NCBI GenBank assembly: GCA_963922205.1 | Contig: CAWUHX010000111.1 | Location: 248,001-312,000, forward strand | Source of the DNA: Romanomermis culicivorax | Taxonomy: Eukaryota; Nematoda; Enoplea; Mermithida; Mermithidae | Direction of reading: 5' to 3' | DNA: 64,000 nucleotides | In this document: positions 35,394-46,323 of the stretch, one piece after another | How positions within the stretch are numbered: the first letter of the stretch is position 1 | Layout: every line of letters starts with the position of its first letter | Made by a program: the position numbers and the translations under genes | The notes under the pieces: generated by a model | What the model saw: only the letters and a program-made list of their open reading frames with translations | Told to the model about the DNA's origin: nothing | Database searches by the model: none

Positions 35394-38300
35394 ACTGTTT
35401 TTTTCCACGAACTTCTTTCCACAAATGTGGAAAGGGGTCAAATTTTTTTTCCACATGTGGAAAAAAATTTTTTCCGTCTTAAAATCCCCGTTTTTTCGCT
35501 TAAAATGTTCACAGACGCTTTATGAAAGAAAGAAAGAAATTTATTAAATGCGAATAAATACAAGAGTAAATGCGACTAATACAGAAAAGCTCATGGACGT
35601 GACAAAAGCACGTGCGAATTGAGCTTTAAAAAACGACTCAATTTATACCGAAAACAGGGCATATTGTTCGAATGAATGATATCATTGGGTAGGGAATTCC
35701 AAACATCAATATTTCGCGAGCAAAAATCATGTTTTAAAGCGTTAGAGTTATATTTCGATTTATACAATCTAAATAAGCTAGACGCGCGATAATTGAATGG
35801 ACTCAAAGTTAAAAATAGGTCGGGTGGAATAACTTTAAATTTCAAAATTAAGAACATGTAAGATAGGTCGATACACTACGTCTAAATGCAGGGTCATCAA
35901 GGCCAGATTTGTTGAGGCGCTCCTTATAGCTTAAATATTTATATCCAAAAAGTCTTTTTGTAAACCTTCGTTGAACTTTTTCTACCAATTTAGTATCCTC
36001 AGCCAGACAAGGATTCCAGAGTGGTGAACCATATTCCAGGATGGGGAGAACATAGGATTTAAAAGCCCTAATTTTTAATTCATTGAAGTTAGAGTGAAAA
36101 CATTTTAAAATCAAATTTGCCACCCTAGATGCTTTTTTAACCACATAATTACAATGGGCAGTTGCTGACTATTTTTCATTGAACATAACACCAAGATCCT
36201 TCATCTCTGAAACAGTAGGAATCAGAAAATCGTTTACATAATACTCAACTTTGGGGTTATTACTCCCAAGATGCAAAACAGAACATTTTTCCAGAGAAAT
36301 AGATAATTGCCATTTCAATGACCATTCATAAACTTTGACAAGATCGCCTTGTAGTACTTCAGCATTTTTTGTGCTATTGAATATTTTCACATCATCAACA
36401 AAAAGATAAATTTCACTGCTAATACCATCAAATATATCATTTATGAAAATCAGGAACAATGTTGGTCCCAATACACTAGCCTGAGGAACCCCACTAGTAA
36501 CCTTAATTGGATTAGAGAAGCAATTGCTAATTTTTACCTGTTGAGTCCTATTAAATAAAAAACCATGTAACCATCTCAATAAAAAACCAGATATGCCATA
36601 GGAAGCTAGTTTTCCAAACAGTTTTTCATGAGAAACAGTATCAAATGCTTTCTGAGAATCGATATAAATTGAATCTGTTGCTAGTTTTTTATCGAAATTT
36701 TTAGCCCATAATGTTTTACAACTTAAAAGCTGAAGGACACAAGATTTTTTCTTTCTAAATCCAAATTGTCTATCATTCAGAAAATTATTTGGCTCAAAAT
36801 AAGCCAGCATGTCTACATTTATAATACTTTCCATAACCTTACATGAGACACAACATAAAGAAACTGGTCTATAATTTTCTACCTTTGCTGGGTCCTTTTT
36901 TTGAAAATAGGTACCACATTTGATGTTTTCCAAATATCTGGTAATTGTCCAGTTCTAAATGAAATTTCCAAAATTGTTCTCAAAGGTTCTGCCAAAACTA
37001 GATATAATTTTTCCAGGAAAAAGGCACACAGACCATCAGGACCAAGAGACAGTGTAGGCTTCAAATATTTTGGAGTCAATAGGACTCTTAAGAAATCAAA
37101 TTTGATTGATAAATCTTTATTAAACTGCTTTTGAGAATATTCAGGGATTTTTTCATTGTCCAAGATGAATACTGATCCAAAATATTGGTTGAATATTTCA
37201 CTTTTCATTTTATCATCAGTTATATCACACTCACCAGAAACAATAACAGGGATAGTGTGTCTCAACTGAGTTTTATTATTGATAAATCTATAAAAATCCT
37301 TGATTGAATTCGATTTTAGCAAACATTCTTCCTTTCTAGCATAATATTTGATCACTGCAGTTTTCAAGACTTTGGAATTGTGTTTCAGTCTATTTTTGTT
37401 GGCAAAACTACGATTTTTAACATAATTTTTCCACAAGTTTTTCTTTATTGATTTTAATTTCAAAAGATACTTTGGCAATTTAGAGGTTTCTGAGAATTTT
37501 TTCTTTTTGGGAACAAATTCCAGTATTAATTTCTTCATTAGTTCTAAAAAGACAAGATAGAAGTCATTAACAGTAATGCATTGCTCGAAAAAATCTGTCC
37601 AATCGACTTTTGCCAAATAGATTTGAAGAGATTCATAATCAGCTTTCCTGAAATCAAATTTATCATCATAAATGATTTTATCCTTGATTCTAACATTGAT
37701 ACTAAAATTGATAGTACAATGGTCACTTGTAAAAAAATTTTCCCCTACGGTGCAATTATTCATAAGACCAGGGAAATTACAGAATACTAAATCCAGAAAA
37801 TTATAGCCACGAGTTGGTTTCATTACAAATTGCTCAAAACCGTTTCTTGTCAAACAATTGTGCAGTGGAAGGGCAAAATTGTCAATATGGGAAGAATATT
37901 CATACTGTTTCAAAGATGGTAGATTAAAATCTCTAAGAATTATACATTTGGAATTATCTGCAACACAAAATTCAAAAAGTAATATTAATTTACCCAAAAG
38001 TTCAATGTCATATCTGGGTGGTCTATAACAGTGTATGCATTTAAGTTTGACACCAGTCAAAATAATTTCAAAAGTTACAACATCGGGTAGAGATTTTTCT
38101 GGGGGTATCTAGACATTTTAACCTTTAAATTGTTTCGATATACAGCAGCAACGCCACCTCCATTCTGACCTTTTCTATCACAGCGTAATACTTCATAATC
38201 GGCGTCAACACAAATGAGAGCATCTGGGATCTCATCAGATAACCATGTTTCAGTTATGAAAATAATGTCAAATTTTAAGGACATCAGTAAGTTTTGGAAT

Positions 38301-38827
38301 TCTGTGAACTTATTTACAATGCTACGGGCATTGAATAAAATAAAATCGCACTGTTTTTGAGCTTTTTCAAGCCTTCCGGTGTTCTTAGAGAAGTTAATTG
38401 ATCAAAATGGAAGAAAAAATTGAAATGTTCGACTTTAAAGCCTAATCTACAGGCATTGTTGAATAAATTTTCTAGCAAACTATCCAAGACCATAATTGAT
38501 TTAAATTACACGAGAAATCGGTGGTCAAGTCTTCTATGATGACGACAAGTAAAAGTCCCAGAAAGATGGTAAATTTTTGGGGTATATTGACATTCTAAGA
38601 TGCTGGAAAATCAATTTTCCGAACATTTATTTGAAGAATTAGATTCCAATTTTGTGTTCAAAAGTCGTAATTTCTAGGATTTTACTTGAAAAATTTTAAA
38701 ATCTGTAATTTATTTGTAAACTCTCATGAACTTGGTCGAAAATATATGAGTAAGAAGAGTATAAATTTTCGAAAGATATTTCCATCAAGCTTCTGAATTG
38801 ATTTTACTTTAGCAAAAAAATAATCGC
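35394..38827. repeat. Right arm of the fold-back element, interrupted by a LINE
   Basis: Bases 35394-35523 mirror the inner part of the left arm and 38347-38827 mirror its outer part. Without the insert, the junction reads GACGCTTTAT then CGCACTG. This agrees with the left arm complement CAGTGCGATAAAGCGTC, so the LINE entered after the arms had formed. Confidence 0.85.
35524..38346 (-). mobile_element. Decayed non-LTR retrotransposon (endonuclease plus reverse transcriptase)
   Basis: On the minus strand, the 5' end begins inside the endonuclease domain (NARSIVNKF, then FITETWLSDE, GGGVAAVYR, TSDHC). The reverse transcriptase follows (FGFRKKKSC, IDSQKAFDTVSHEKL, GVPQASVLGPTLF, LFVDDVKIF), and the distal segment includes YGSPLWNP and VEKVQRRFTKRL. 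The reading frame is broken near 38075, 36900, 36160 and 35850, so it cannot make a full protein. The catalytic motif reads FVDD rather than the usual F/YADD, and the GVPQGS motif has A for G. The 3' end carries a TTTC-repeat tail (35524-35540). The layout fits a jockey/CR1-type LINE. It is 5' truncated. Confidence 0.9.
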
Positions 38828-39109
38828 ATTAGAAAGCATAGAGACTTGACGTATTGATCTTTATCAAAAGGAAATGATGCGAATCATCATTAAATATCAT
38901 GATAAAATATTGAAGATTACCAATTAAAACATGAGATAATACGTTTAAGATGATGAAAACTATTATAGATTAAGTGATAATGAAGTTGGACATGATTGAA
39001 GCCGCGCCTGAGCTACTTAATAAATAATTATAATTAAGATTAAAGTTTTTTGAGATTTGGATCTCCTAAAATGCACCAAAATGCATCTTTTCAATATTAA
39101 AACCCCAAA

Positions 39110-39330
39110 TTTGTCCTCCACATTTGTGGAAAGACCTCAAAAATTTTTCCACATTGCAGATTTTTTTTCCACAAGTGCAAGTGTGGAAAAAAACAGTGAT
39201 CAAAACGCATCTTTTCGGTTTAGAGTTCCCTAAACATTTTTCCACAATGAGAACCATACCCAAAATTTTTTTCCTCATTTCGAAATTTTTTTCCTCAAAA
39301 GACCCCATTTCAGGAAAAAAACGGTGAGTG
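39110..39330. repeat. Dispersed repeat sharing CCACA and CCTCATTT phrases with 34250-34600
   Basis: CCACATTTGTGGAAAGACC, TTTTTTCCACAAGTG, GAGAACC(A/G)(T/G)ACCCAAAA and TTTTTTTCCTCATTT here recur in the fold-back region (34290-34600). It is a diverged copy of that material, lying just outside the fold-back element. Confidence 0.65.
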
Positions 39331-39642
39331 GATGGCATTTGGCACAATTAAAACTGCATGGATTTGTGAACCGTGCAGTACAGTAAACTATCATCTACAG
39401 CGAAAGTATTTTGTAAAAGCTGTACGTTTACAGCAATATAGATTTGTGACATAAAATATGTCTGTATACATCAGGAGCTTGCCGATTCGAATGTGTTTTC
39501 TCGTTCAAAATCAGAACTTTTTCGATTTTTATGAAGTAGACGAAAAATCGAAATTATAGTTCATTTATATCGAAATGGTTGGTGCAGCGGCAACAAAACA
39601 AAATAGGTTAAAATGCGCAATTTTCAGGAAGTGAAAAATTCG

Positions 39643-39887
39643 ATAGTCTGTTTTTATTGAAATGCGTCTAAATAATAAAAGTGGAAAGCAAGTATTATTT
39701 CACATTTTCACGATTTTCCGATGAACACTATGCCATATAGGACTTGAAGTTTGGGAGCATGCTGAACTAACCATTGACAATTTTTCTAAGGGGAAAATCT
39801 TACTGTAAGAGCTCAAGCGATTTTGACGACATCACTGGTTTGTGTCAGCTTTCAGTTTGAAAGCATTTTATAAATAAAAGACTATAT
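39643..39887. mobile_element. AGTCTG MITE family, copy 1
   Basis: Left end TAGTCTGTTTTT...AAATGCG; right end AAGCATTTTATAAATAAAAGACTATA. The body phrase AGTGGAAAGCAAGTATTATT is shared with most other copies. It lies in the intergenic region upstream of the peptide gene. Confidence 0.85.
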
Positions 39888-40824
39888 ATTGTTGGAATCA
39901 TGCAAAGTTCTGTCATGACAACGGAGGGCGAAAATCTATAGTAGCAACGTCATGGTACGCACCTTCTGGTTTGGAAAGAACTATATCGACACCTGCTACA
40001 TGCTGCTCCGAAAAATTTCGACCATCTGACCATGTTGTTCAGGGAAATATTATCAGGGTCAATTTATTTACCGCTGATTAACGAGAAAAATTTTGTCATT
40101 GATTACAGTAATAATACTAGTTTTCCGTGTTAATCTATCGTATTGCGGCATCCATCATCCAAAATGGACGACGACTTCATTATTCAGCTTATAATGACTC
40201 TCCTCGGAAATTTTCACTCCTCTTCAGAGATGCGTGCTTTCTAAAAGAGCTTATCTAACAAAATTCAGACCACAGAAATCGGCAGCGTATGTTTAATTTA
40301 TTTGAATCTTAGCAGCTTTCATACGGTATAATTATTTCGACCTATTGGATCAAATATGTGCAGGAGGTGTTGATGGCTGTTCATTCTATTTTTCAAATAA
40401 GTATATCGTAGCTCTCTAGAGATCTTATTCTTACCTAAAACTGAATACAGTATGCAAAACGTAACCGGAGACTCTTTTGACGATAAAATGAGGTTTTTAA
40501 CTGTTACGTTTTTTAGTTGAGATCTGAGAAAAAGAAATTTTATATCCCTTCACCTGAACTGATACGGTCGTCCTCCACTTTGCCCCTGCGAATTGGGAAG
40601 TAACTTGAACCCTGCTAGAACGCAAACTACCTGGTTCATCGTGTGACCTTTCAATCCTAATATTGAAATTATTGTTTCGTGATCTTTTTTTCACCGAATT
40701 AATCCACCGGAAATTATCAGGTTCAAGGTGAGTGGGATAATACAGTGAAATAAAAATCGTTTTCTTGGCTACTAAACTTCCTTTGATCACAAATTAAGTC
40801 AAGATGACTTTTTATGTTGCATAA

Positions 40825-40918
40825 AGCCCAAATCAGAAGTGCAGTCGCCGATTGTGGCCGACCGTCGCCGATGGTCGGCGACAAGAATCCTAGGATTTTT
40901 TCACTTCTGAATAGGGCT
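40825..40918. repeat. Small inverted repeat with GC-rich centre
   Basis: AGCCCAAATCAGAAGTG faces CACTTCTGAATAGGGCT. The centre holds GCCGACCGTCGCCGATGGTCGGC, itself an inverted repeat. It may be a very short transposon relic. Confidence 0.7.
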
Positions 40919-41696
40919 CAAGGGATACACTACAGGCTATCTCAGATGCCATTTTCAAGCATTTAAAACATGCTCCTCAGTCATTCCTTTGTCTTCTTTG
41001 TGAACTGTTCATTTATGGCGGCACAGTTACGCTTCATGATAAAAGATTTTGTGGACATGCTATTTATCGGCCACCTAATTTTTTTCGTTCATTTCATTTA
41101 TATCATGCTTTGAATGACTTATTTGTTTTTGAATTTGGAGAACGGAGAATTGTTATATTTTGTCAAGGAATACTCCTTCACCAGATTTGTCGAACTAATT
41201 TCGGTCCTACGCCACAATTCATGCTCTGGACATGTTTGTATGTTTTCAACCATACAATAATTTGTTTTGAAATGTCAATCCTATGCTCCAAATTTGATTG
41301 TCACTCAAATTTTTCATTTTGTGAAATAAAATCGGGGAATAAATGTGAATATTTTGACTTCAACAAAATCTTGATTTTATATATTTTTCTTTCTCGATTT
41401 CAAATCCAAAAATTAAAAATGTGTAGCCTGTCTTCTGAACTTCAAACCGCAAAGAAGAAAATCATATTGTCGTACATTCTTACTATAAATTATTTGAAAT
41501 CATCAGAACTGTCTGAAAATTTATGTTCCTGAGAAAGTTTTTTCTTTACTAAATTACAGTGAAGTACAGCGTTTTGTGTAAAACTCTCGTATATGACCAA
41601 CACATTCACCCAATGATCAAATGGTCCAATAGTTTAGAGTTTGGTGTATTCATCAATCTTTTTTGGAATTGCTGTAGTTTACCGCAGCTTGTTTCA

Positions 41697-42065
41697 GATC
41701 AGTTGTCATGATTTCCCATCCTAAAATCATTTGCGTATTCAACTTACTGATCATGAGTCAATTTTTGAATTTCGATTTCGGCGGCGGTGCTGGAGCCGTC
41801 GTAGCGGCGGACGCCAGCAATTATTTTGAATCGGACAAACGAGCCGCCCCGTACGAGGCCGTGCACCGGGAATTGCGCGGCTCGCGCACCTACGGCGTCA
41901 GCTTCCCGCGCGGCGGTCTAGGATTCGGTTTTCAAAAATCCAAGTATAGGCCCAATCGGTACGGCTCCCTTTATAAGGTTGTTCGGTGAAGAACTTGAAT
42001 TTGATATTGAAAATAGCTGTCGTTCAGTTATAGCGTTGGAGCGTAATCAATTTTTTAAGAATAAA
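41697..42065 (+). promoter_or_regulatory. Transcript borders of the small peptide gene
   Basis: An acceptor GCTTGTTTCAG ends at 41697, ten bases before the first ATG. AATAAA lies at 42060-42065, 71 nt after the stop. Together they outline a compact transcript of about 0.4 kb with no intron. Confidence 0.6.
41708..41989 (+). CDS. Unrecognised small secreted protein, possible peptide precursor
   Basis: A single exon of 93 residues. The N-terminus is hydrophobic (residues 7-20, IICVFNLLIMSQFL), like a signal peptide, followed by a small-residue stretch GGGAGAVVAADA. A dibasic site ESDKR is followed by AAPYEAVHRELRGSRTYG, then VSFPRGGLGFGFQ and KYRPNRYGSLYKVVR. GC content rises sharply over the coding part compared with its flanks, as in the real exons of neighbours. 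An acceptor sits 10 nt before the ATG and a polyadenylation signal follows. No family was recognised. It could be a neuropeptide-like or antimicrobial-like precursor, or an alternative first exon of the channel gene 4.3 kb downstream. The last is less likely, because the frame stops at once after a weak donor (AAGGTTGTT). Confidence 0.65.
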   Translation: MISHPKIICVFNLLIMSQFLNFDFGGGAGAVVAADASNYFESDKRAAPYEAVHRELRGSRTYGVSFPRGGLGFGFQKSKYRPNRYGSLYKVVR

Positions 42066-42069
42066 ATTT

Positions 42070-43670
42070 AGAGTATGAAACTTGGTATGCATGGTGGAGA
42101 TAAATATTCAATTAAGTCAGCAGTCGAAATTTCAAGTTCTGTCATTACTACTCCAAAATTTTCTGTTCATCTTGCTCATTCCGACATCTAATTGTCAATT
42201 TTTTCCATGACATGGATACGTTTCTCCATTTCTGACTTGATTTGATCAAGTGAATTTTCTTTCAAAGTCAAATCTGGCACGTAGAGGATCAGAAAGAAAC
42301 TGAATCACTACTGTTCTTTCATGTTCGATTTAGTATTTCACCGGTTACTGTACGTTATCTCAGTATTTCAGTCTCACTACTAACAGCACAATAATGTTTA
42401 TTATGCGCACTCGAGCTGGGCAGATGTAAGAGTGATTCACGGTTTTGATTTACAAACTGAATCGCCATAAAAAAAACACTTGATTTTCATTGGGATGATT
42501 ACGAATTCATCACATAAACGATTTATTGGTTCCTCGGCTCTAAACTTCTCAAATTTATGAAATCTAGTCTTTTCTGAGTCTGTTTTCCTGGCAAGGACAA
42601 AAACACATTGCACGTGTATTAATAATTTATGACTTACGTTATGTTGAAGTGAACACTTACCAGCAGACATGCACATTGAGGGGGGCATTGGAGGGTCTGG
42701 ACCTGCAGCAGATTTTGGTTGACTCTCAGCAGATTCTTACTGATGCCCAGCAGATTCTGCTCTCCAGCATTGATCAAAAGGATGATGAAGGAAACTGAGA
42801 AAGAAGAGAAGAGAAAGACGTCATAGGAATGAAAATGATGATGTAGATTGACGGTTTTTCTGAACAAAGCATACATCATTCCAAAGAAGTAACATTAAGA
42901 CCTTCAAAAAAGCAGGTCAAGCGATTATTTTCACATATCTGACTAGTTTGCTGGTTGGATGTTAAAAAAATCCTTCTTTTTATAATCAAGAAAAAAATTC
43001 TATTCCAGCCCTTGTCCTGACTGACCCCCAACAGAATTTCCACGCTGCGCATGTATACATACCAGTATCTCTTTTTCAAAAAATACACCAGAAAAAAAGA
43101 TAATTTGAGCTGACGTCAGAAAAGCGAGAAGCGACTTTTGAACAGTATTTTAACACGATCTTGCTGACGCCGTATATTTTTTCAACAGTCTTTTTTAAAG
43201 TTGTATCAAGAAAATTGAAAAAAAAGGAATTCCGGTTTCAACTTGATCTTCTTTAACTCACGATTATATCGAGTTTTCAGAGAAATGATTATGCCGAAAA
43301 AAAAATCCAAGCTTGCACTTTATTTCAAGGAATTCTTAGAAATAAATTTCAACTCTAAAAAGGCATTGTTTCAAGTCTAAGTGGGAAGGAATGTTTCATA
43401 AGGCTTTCCGATGAGCTAAAGCTGATGAAGTATCGCATAATAAAAATTCTGCTTTCCCCACAGAAATCTGCTCAATGAAACTCATAGCATAAATGAGCTT
43501 TGTAGAATGGGATCATGCGACCACATTCGCACCTTATTTGAAAATTCTATATTTTTGAGTACTCAATAGACCTCTCTCCAAGTCATTAGAACGAGGTGTT
43601 ACTTTTATTCCGATTATTGAAGAAAAAATTAGTCCTACAGCGGTCCGCTAAAAGTTCTGAAACCTGTAGT
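42070..43670. other. Intergenic, no feature supported
   Basis: Short overlapping frames only; no repeat ends or gene motifs were recognised. A CAGCAGATTYT phrase recurs several times at 42703-42760 (GCAGCAGATTTTGG, AGCAGATTCTTACTG, CAGCAGATTCTGC). Confidence 0.4.
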
Positions 43671-43675
43671 TACCT

Positions 43676-43923
43676 ATAGTCTGTTTTTCCAAAAATGCTT
43701 CTAAATAATGAAAGTGGAAAGCAAGTAGTATTTCAGATTTTCACAATTTTCTGATAAACAATATATCATATAGGACTAGAAATTGGTGAGTATACTGGCC
43801 TAACCTTTAACAATTTTTCGAGTGAAGAATTTTACAATGAAAACTCTATGTAAACGATTTTGACAACGATACTGATTTGTGTCACTTTTCTATTTGGAAG
43901 CATTTTATAAAAAACAGACTATA
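43676..43923. mobile_element. AGTCTG MITE family, copy 2
   Basis: Left end TATAGTCTGTTTTTCC...AAATGCTTC; right end AAGCATTTTATAAAAAACAGACTATA. The body contains AGTGGAAAGCAAGTAGTATT and the ATATAGGACTAGAAATTGG phrase. TA at both outer edges fits a TA target site. Confidence 0.9.
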
Positions 43924-43924
43924 G

Positions 43925-46299
43925 TGTTGAACGTTTTTCAAACTGGTTTAATCGCCTTGAAAATTCATATCCATACACACAGTATACCATAAGTGGTACT
44001 CGTACATAGTAAACCAGTGCTTTTTAATGCCAATTTTTACTCTGGTTTTAAAACAGAGTTAATCAACAATGTTCGAAATGTAAGCCTACTGTATTTTCAT
44101 TTTTCCATTTTTCTGAAATTTTCAACATTTCCTTGATTAGAGCCTGCTGGAGGATCGAAAATTTCGTTGAAAAATCATTAAAATAATTCCTTATAAATAC
44201 TGATTCTATTGTCTGTTTTTGTTCGAAACTATTCAAATTATTCAAACAACTGTTTTTAAATTTGTTGGTTTTTTCAGGAATCGGTCAAAAAATAATCCAT
44301 GAAGAATAATACCAAATCAGTGATTGTATGTTGTGTTGCATATATCAATTTCGTACTCTTCAAATTTTCAAAATGCATGACGTTTGTGTATATGATTATT
44401 TTACCATCGAACACAGAAGACCAGAAGCTCGAATTAGCTTTGTCACACCGGCCATTTTTGAGGCGATTTCATAAACTTGCGGTGTAGTGCATTTTCACAA
44501 GCCGTAATTGCCCACCTTGATTTGTAATATCTTTAGAATGCTTCTAGAGAAATTTTCTATAATCTAGTTTTTCCCTCTTTATCATGGGTTGTTAAAAAAT
44601 GGCGAACTTTAACAAAACAGTCAACATCTTTTACGGAATAAGTTAGTTCGAGTTTTTTTCCGTTCGTGCTTCTGCTGATATGGAAAATATATGAAAGAAC
44701 AACAGGAGCTATGTTTGGAAAAGTGTGAGGCCAAAAATCTCATACCTAGATTATATGGCAATTAGCTCTTTCAACTCTTTCGACGACTACGAGAAAGAGC
44801 AAGAAATTTTTTTGGGGCTTTTGCTTCGTGTTCATCTGCAAGTTTTTTTTCTGCTCACTTTTGCAAGATAACTATATATTTACTGCCGCATAATTTGTCC
44901 ACTCGAATTTTTTTCATCTGTACGGAATGTTTTTTTCTTATACATTAATTAACTTTTGGAAAGTGCCGTTTAGTCTGCTTGATTTTGCGATTTAATTCGT
45001 CAAAAACAGCTGCGCTTTTTTGGGCGAGCCCGGCAGGCAATTTGAAAATACCTCCAACTTTTTTACAGAGGAAAAGAACATAAAATGTTATGTTGCCGAA
45101 TCTGGAAAATGTCGTATATTTGGTCTTGAATTTGAAAACTCCATTCGTTCATATTTGATATTTTATTTTCCCTCAATACCGGCACATTGCCATAAAGATA
45201 ATTTTAAAAGCTGGCTCGTATTTCAAGTCCAGCTAAGTGGTTTTTCATTGCATGGAGTGTAAAATTTCTATTCGAATGAGTACCATAATATTTGGCATAT
45301 TTCTTCGATATTGATAAATGCCGATGAGTTTCAAAGTTTTGTCACCTTACCGTATGACGGTGGCTTTTCGAAAGTTTTTTTCAGTGCGGCTTGACCTTTT
45401 CTGAATTCTCGAGTTCTTTGTGCTGCTGTGAATCGAAACTGATTCTAAATCTACAAATGAGAATACTGTTAAAACTGTAGAAAATATGTGACTTCAGCAA
45501 TCAACGAAATTTTCCAAGAAGCCATAAACTTTGTAAATTCGGAAATGGGACAAAAAGGCAAGCAGCACAATAGCAACACTGACTAATTTCATTGTGATAT
45601 TAGTTTTTCTTGACACGAATTTCGCAAATTTCATCTTTTATCACATTGCCGGATCAACGCTAAATCCATTTCGATCTTTTCTTCTTCAATTTTTCATCCA
45701 GTGTTAGATGAATTTTCAATCGAGAATTTTTCTGCTATTATTGGAGGAGGTTGAAAAATTGGGTGTATTTGGAATGAAATATTTTTTCTTCAATAAATAA
45801 GACAACTATTTATTCGTTTTTCTGACTACATAAGAATGGATGAAAAATCATCTCTTGAGCTGAATTTGATCGAATGACGATAGTTCTTTTAACGAATGTC
45901 GGCGTGACATGACTGCAGATTCTCATAAAATCTGGTTTTTTTTCATTCAAAGTTTTTAGACAAGTTCCTGAAGCCCTTTTTCCGACTTCAGAAAGCACCG
46001 TCATTACCGTTTCTGAGGCTATAATTTCAAAGCACTTCTAGTTCGCCTGTTCTCAAATTGAATTATAAGACTTTTGATTAATGATTAACGCGTGCCACTT
46101 TATCTCCCGGTGAGTTGGCTTACTGTATTCAAAATTTTTCAATCTTTACCGGATGTTCGATTTCTATGTGTATCTCAGTGATATTCTGCATGAAATATCT
46201 TGCGCCCCTAAAAAATTCTATTGAAATATTTGTTATACGCTTTAAAATTTATTTATTTAAGGAGAAGAAATTTTGCGGAGTTTCTTTCCATTTTTCCAG
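43925..46299. other. Intergenic, probable channel-gene promoter region
   Basis: No gene or repeat could be supported. Open frames here are short and without motifs. The sequence runs up to the acceptor at 46299 that precedes the channel start. Confidence 0.4.
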
Positions 46300-46323
46300 G
46301 AAAATTGATATAGCGACAAAATT
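46288..46323 (+). promoter_or_regulatory. Acceptor upstream of the channel start (probable trans-splice site)
   Basis: CCATTTTTCCAG ends at 46299, 24 nt before the ATG at 46324. All three frames crossing this acceptor stop before reaching the channel frame. It therefore cannot join an upstream coding exon, and the start at 46324 is favoured. Confidence 0.65.

Noticed and set aside
41110-41532. 140-codon plus-strand frame
   Set aside because: AT-rich composition, no motif, no acceptor or signal peptide, and overlapping frames equally open nearby; probably chance.
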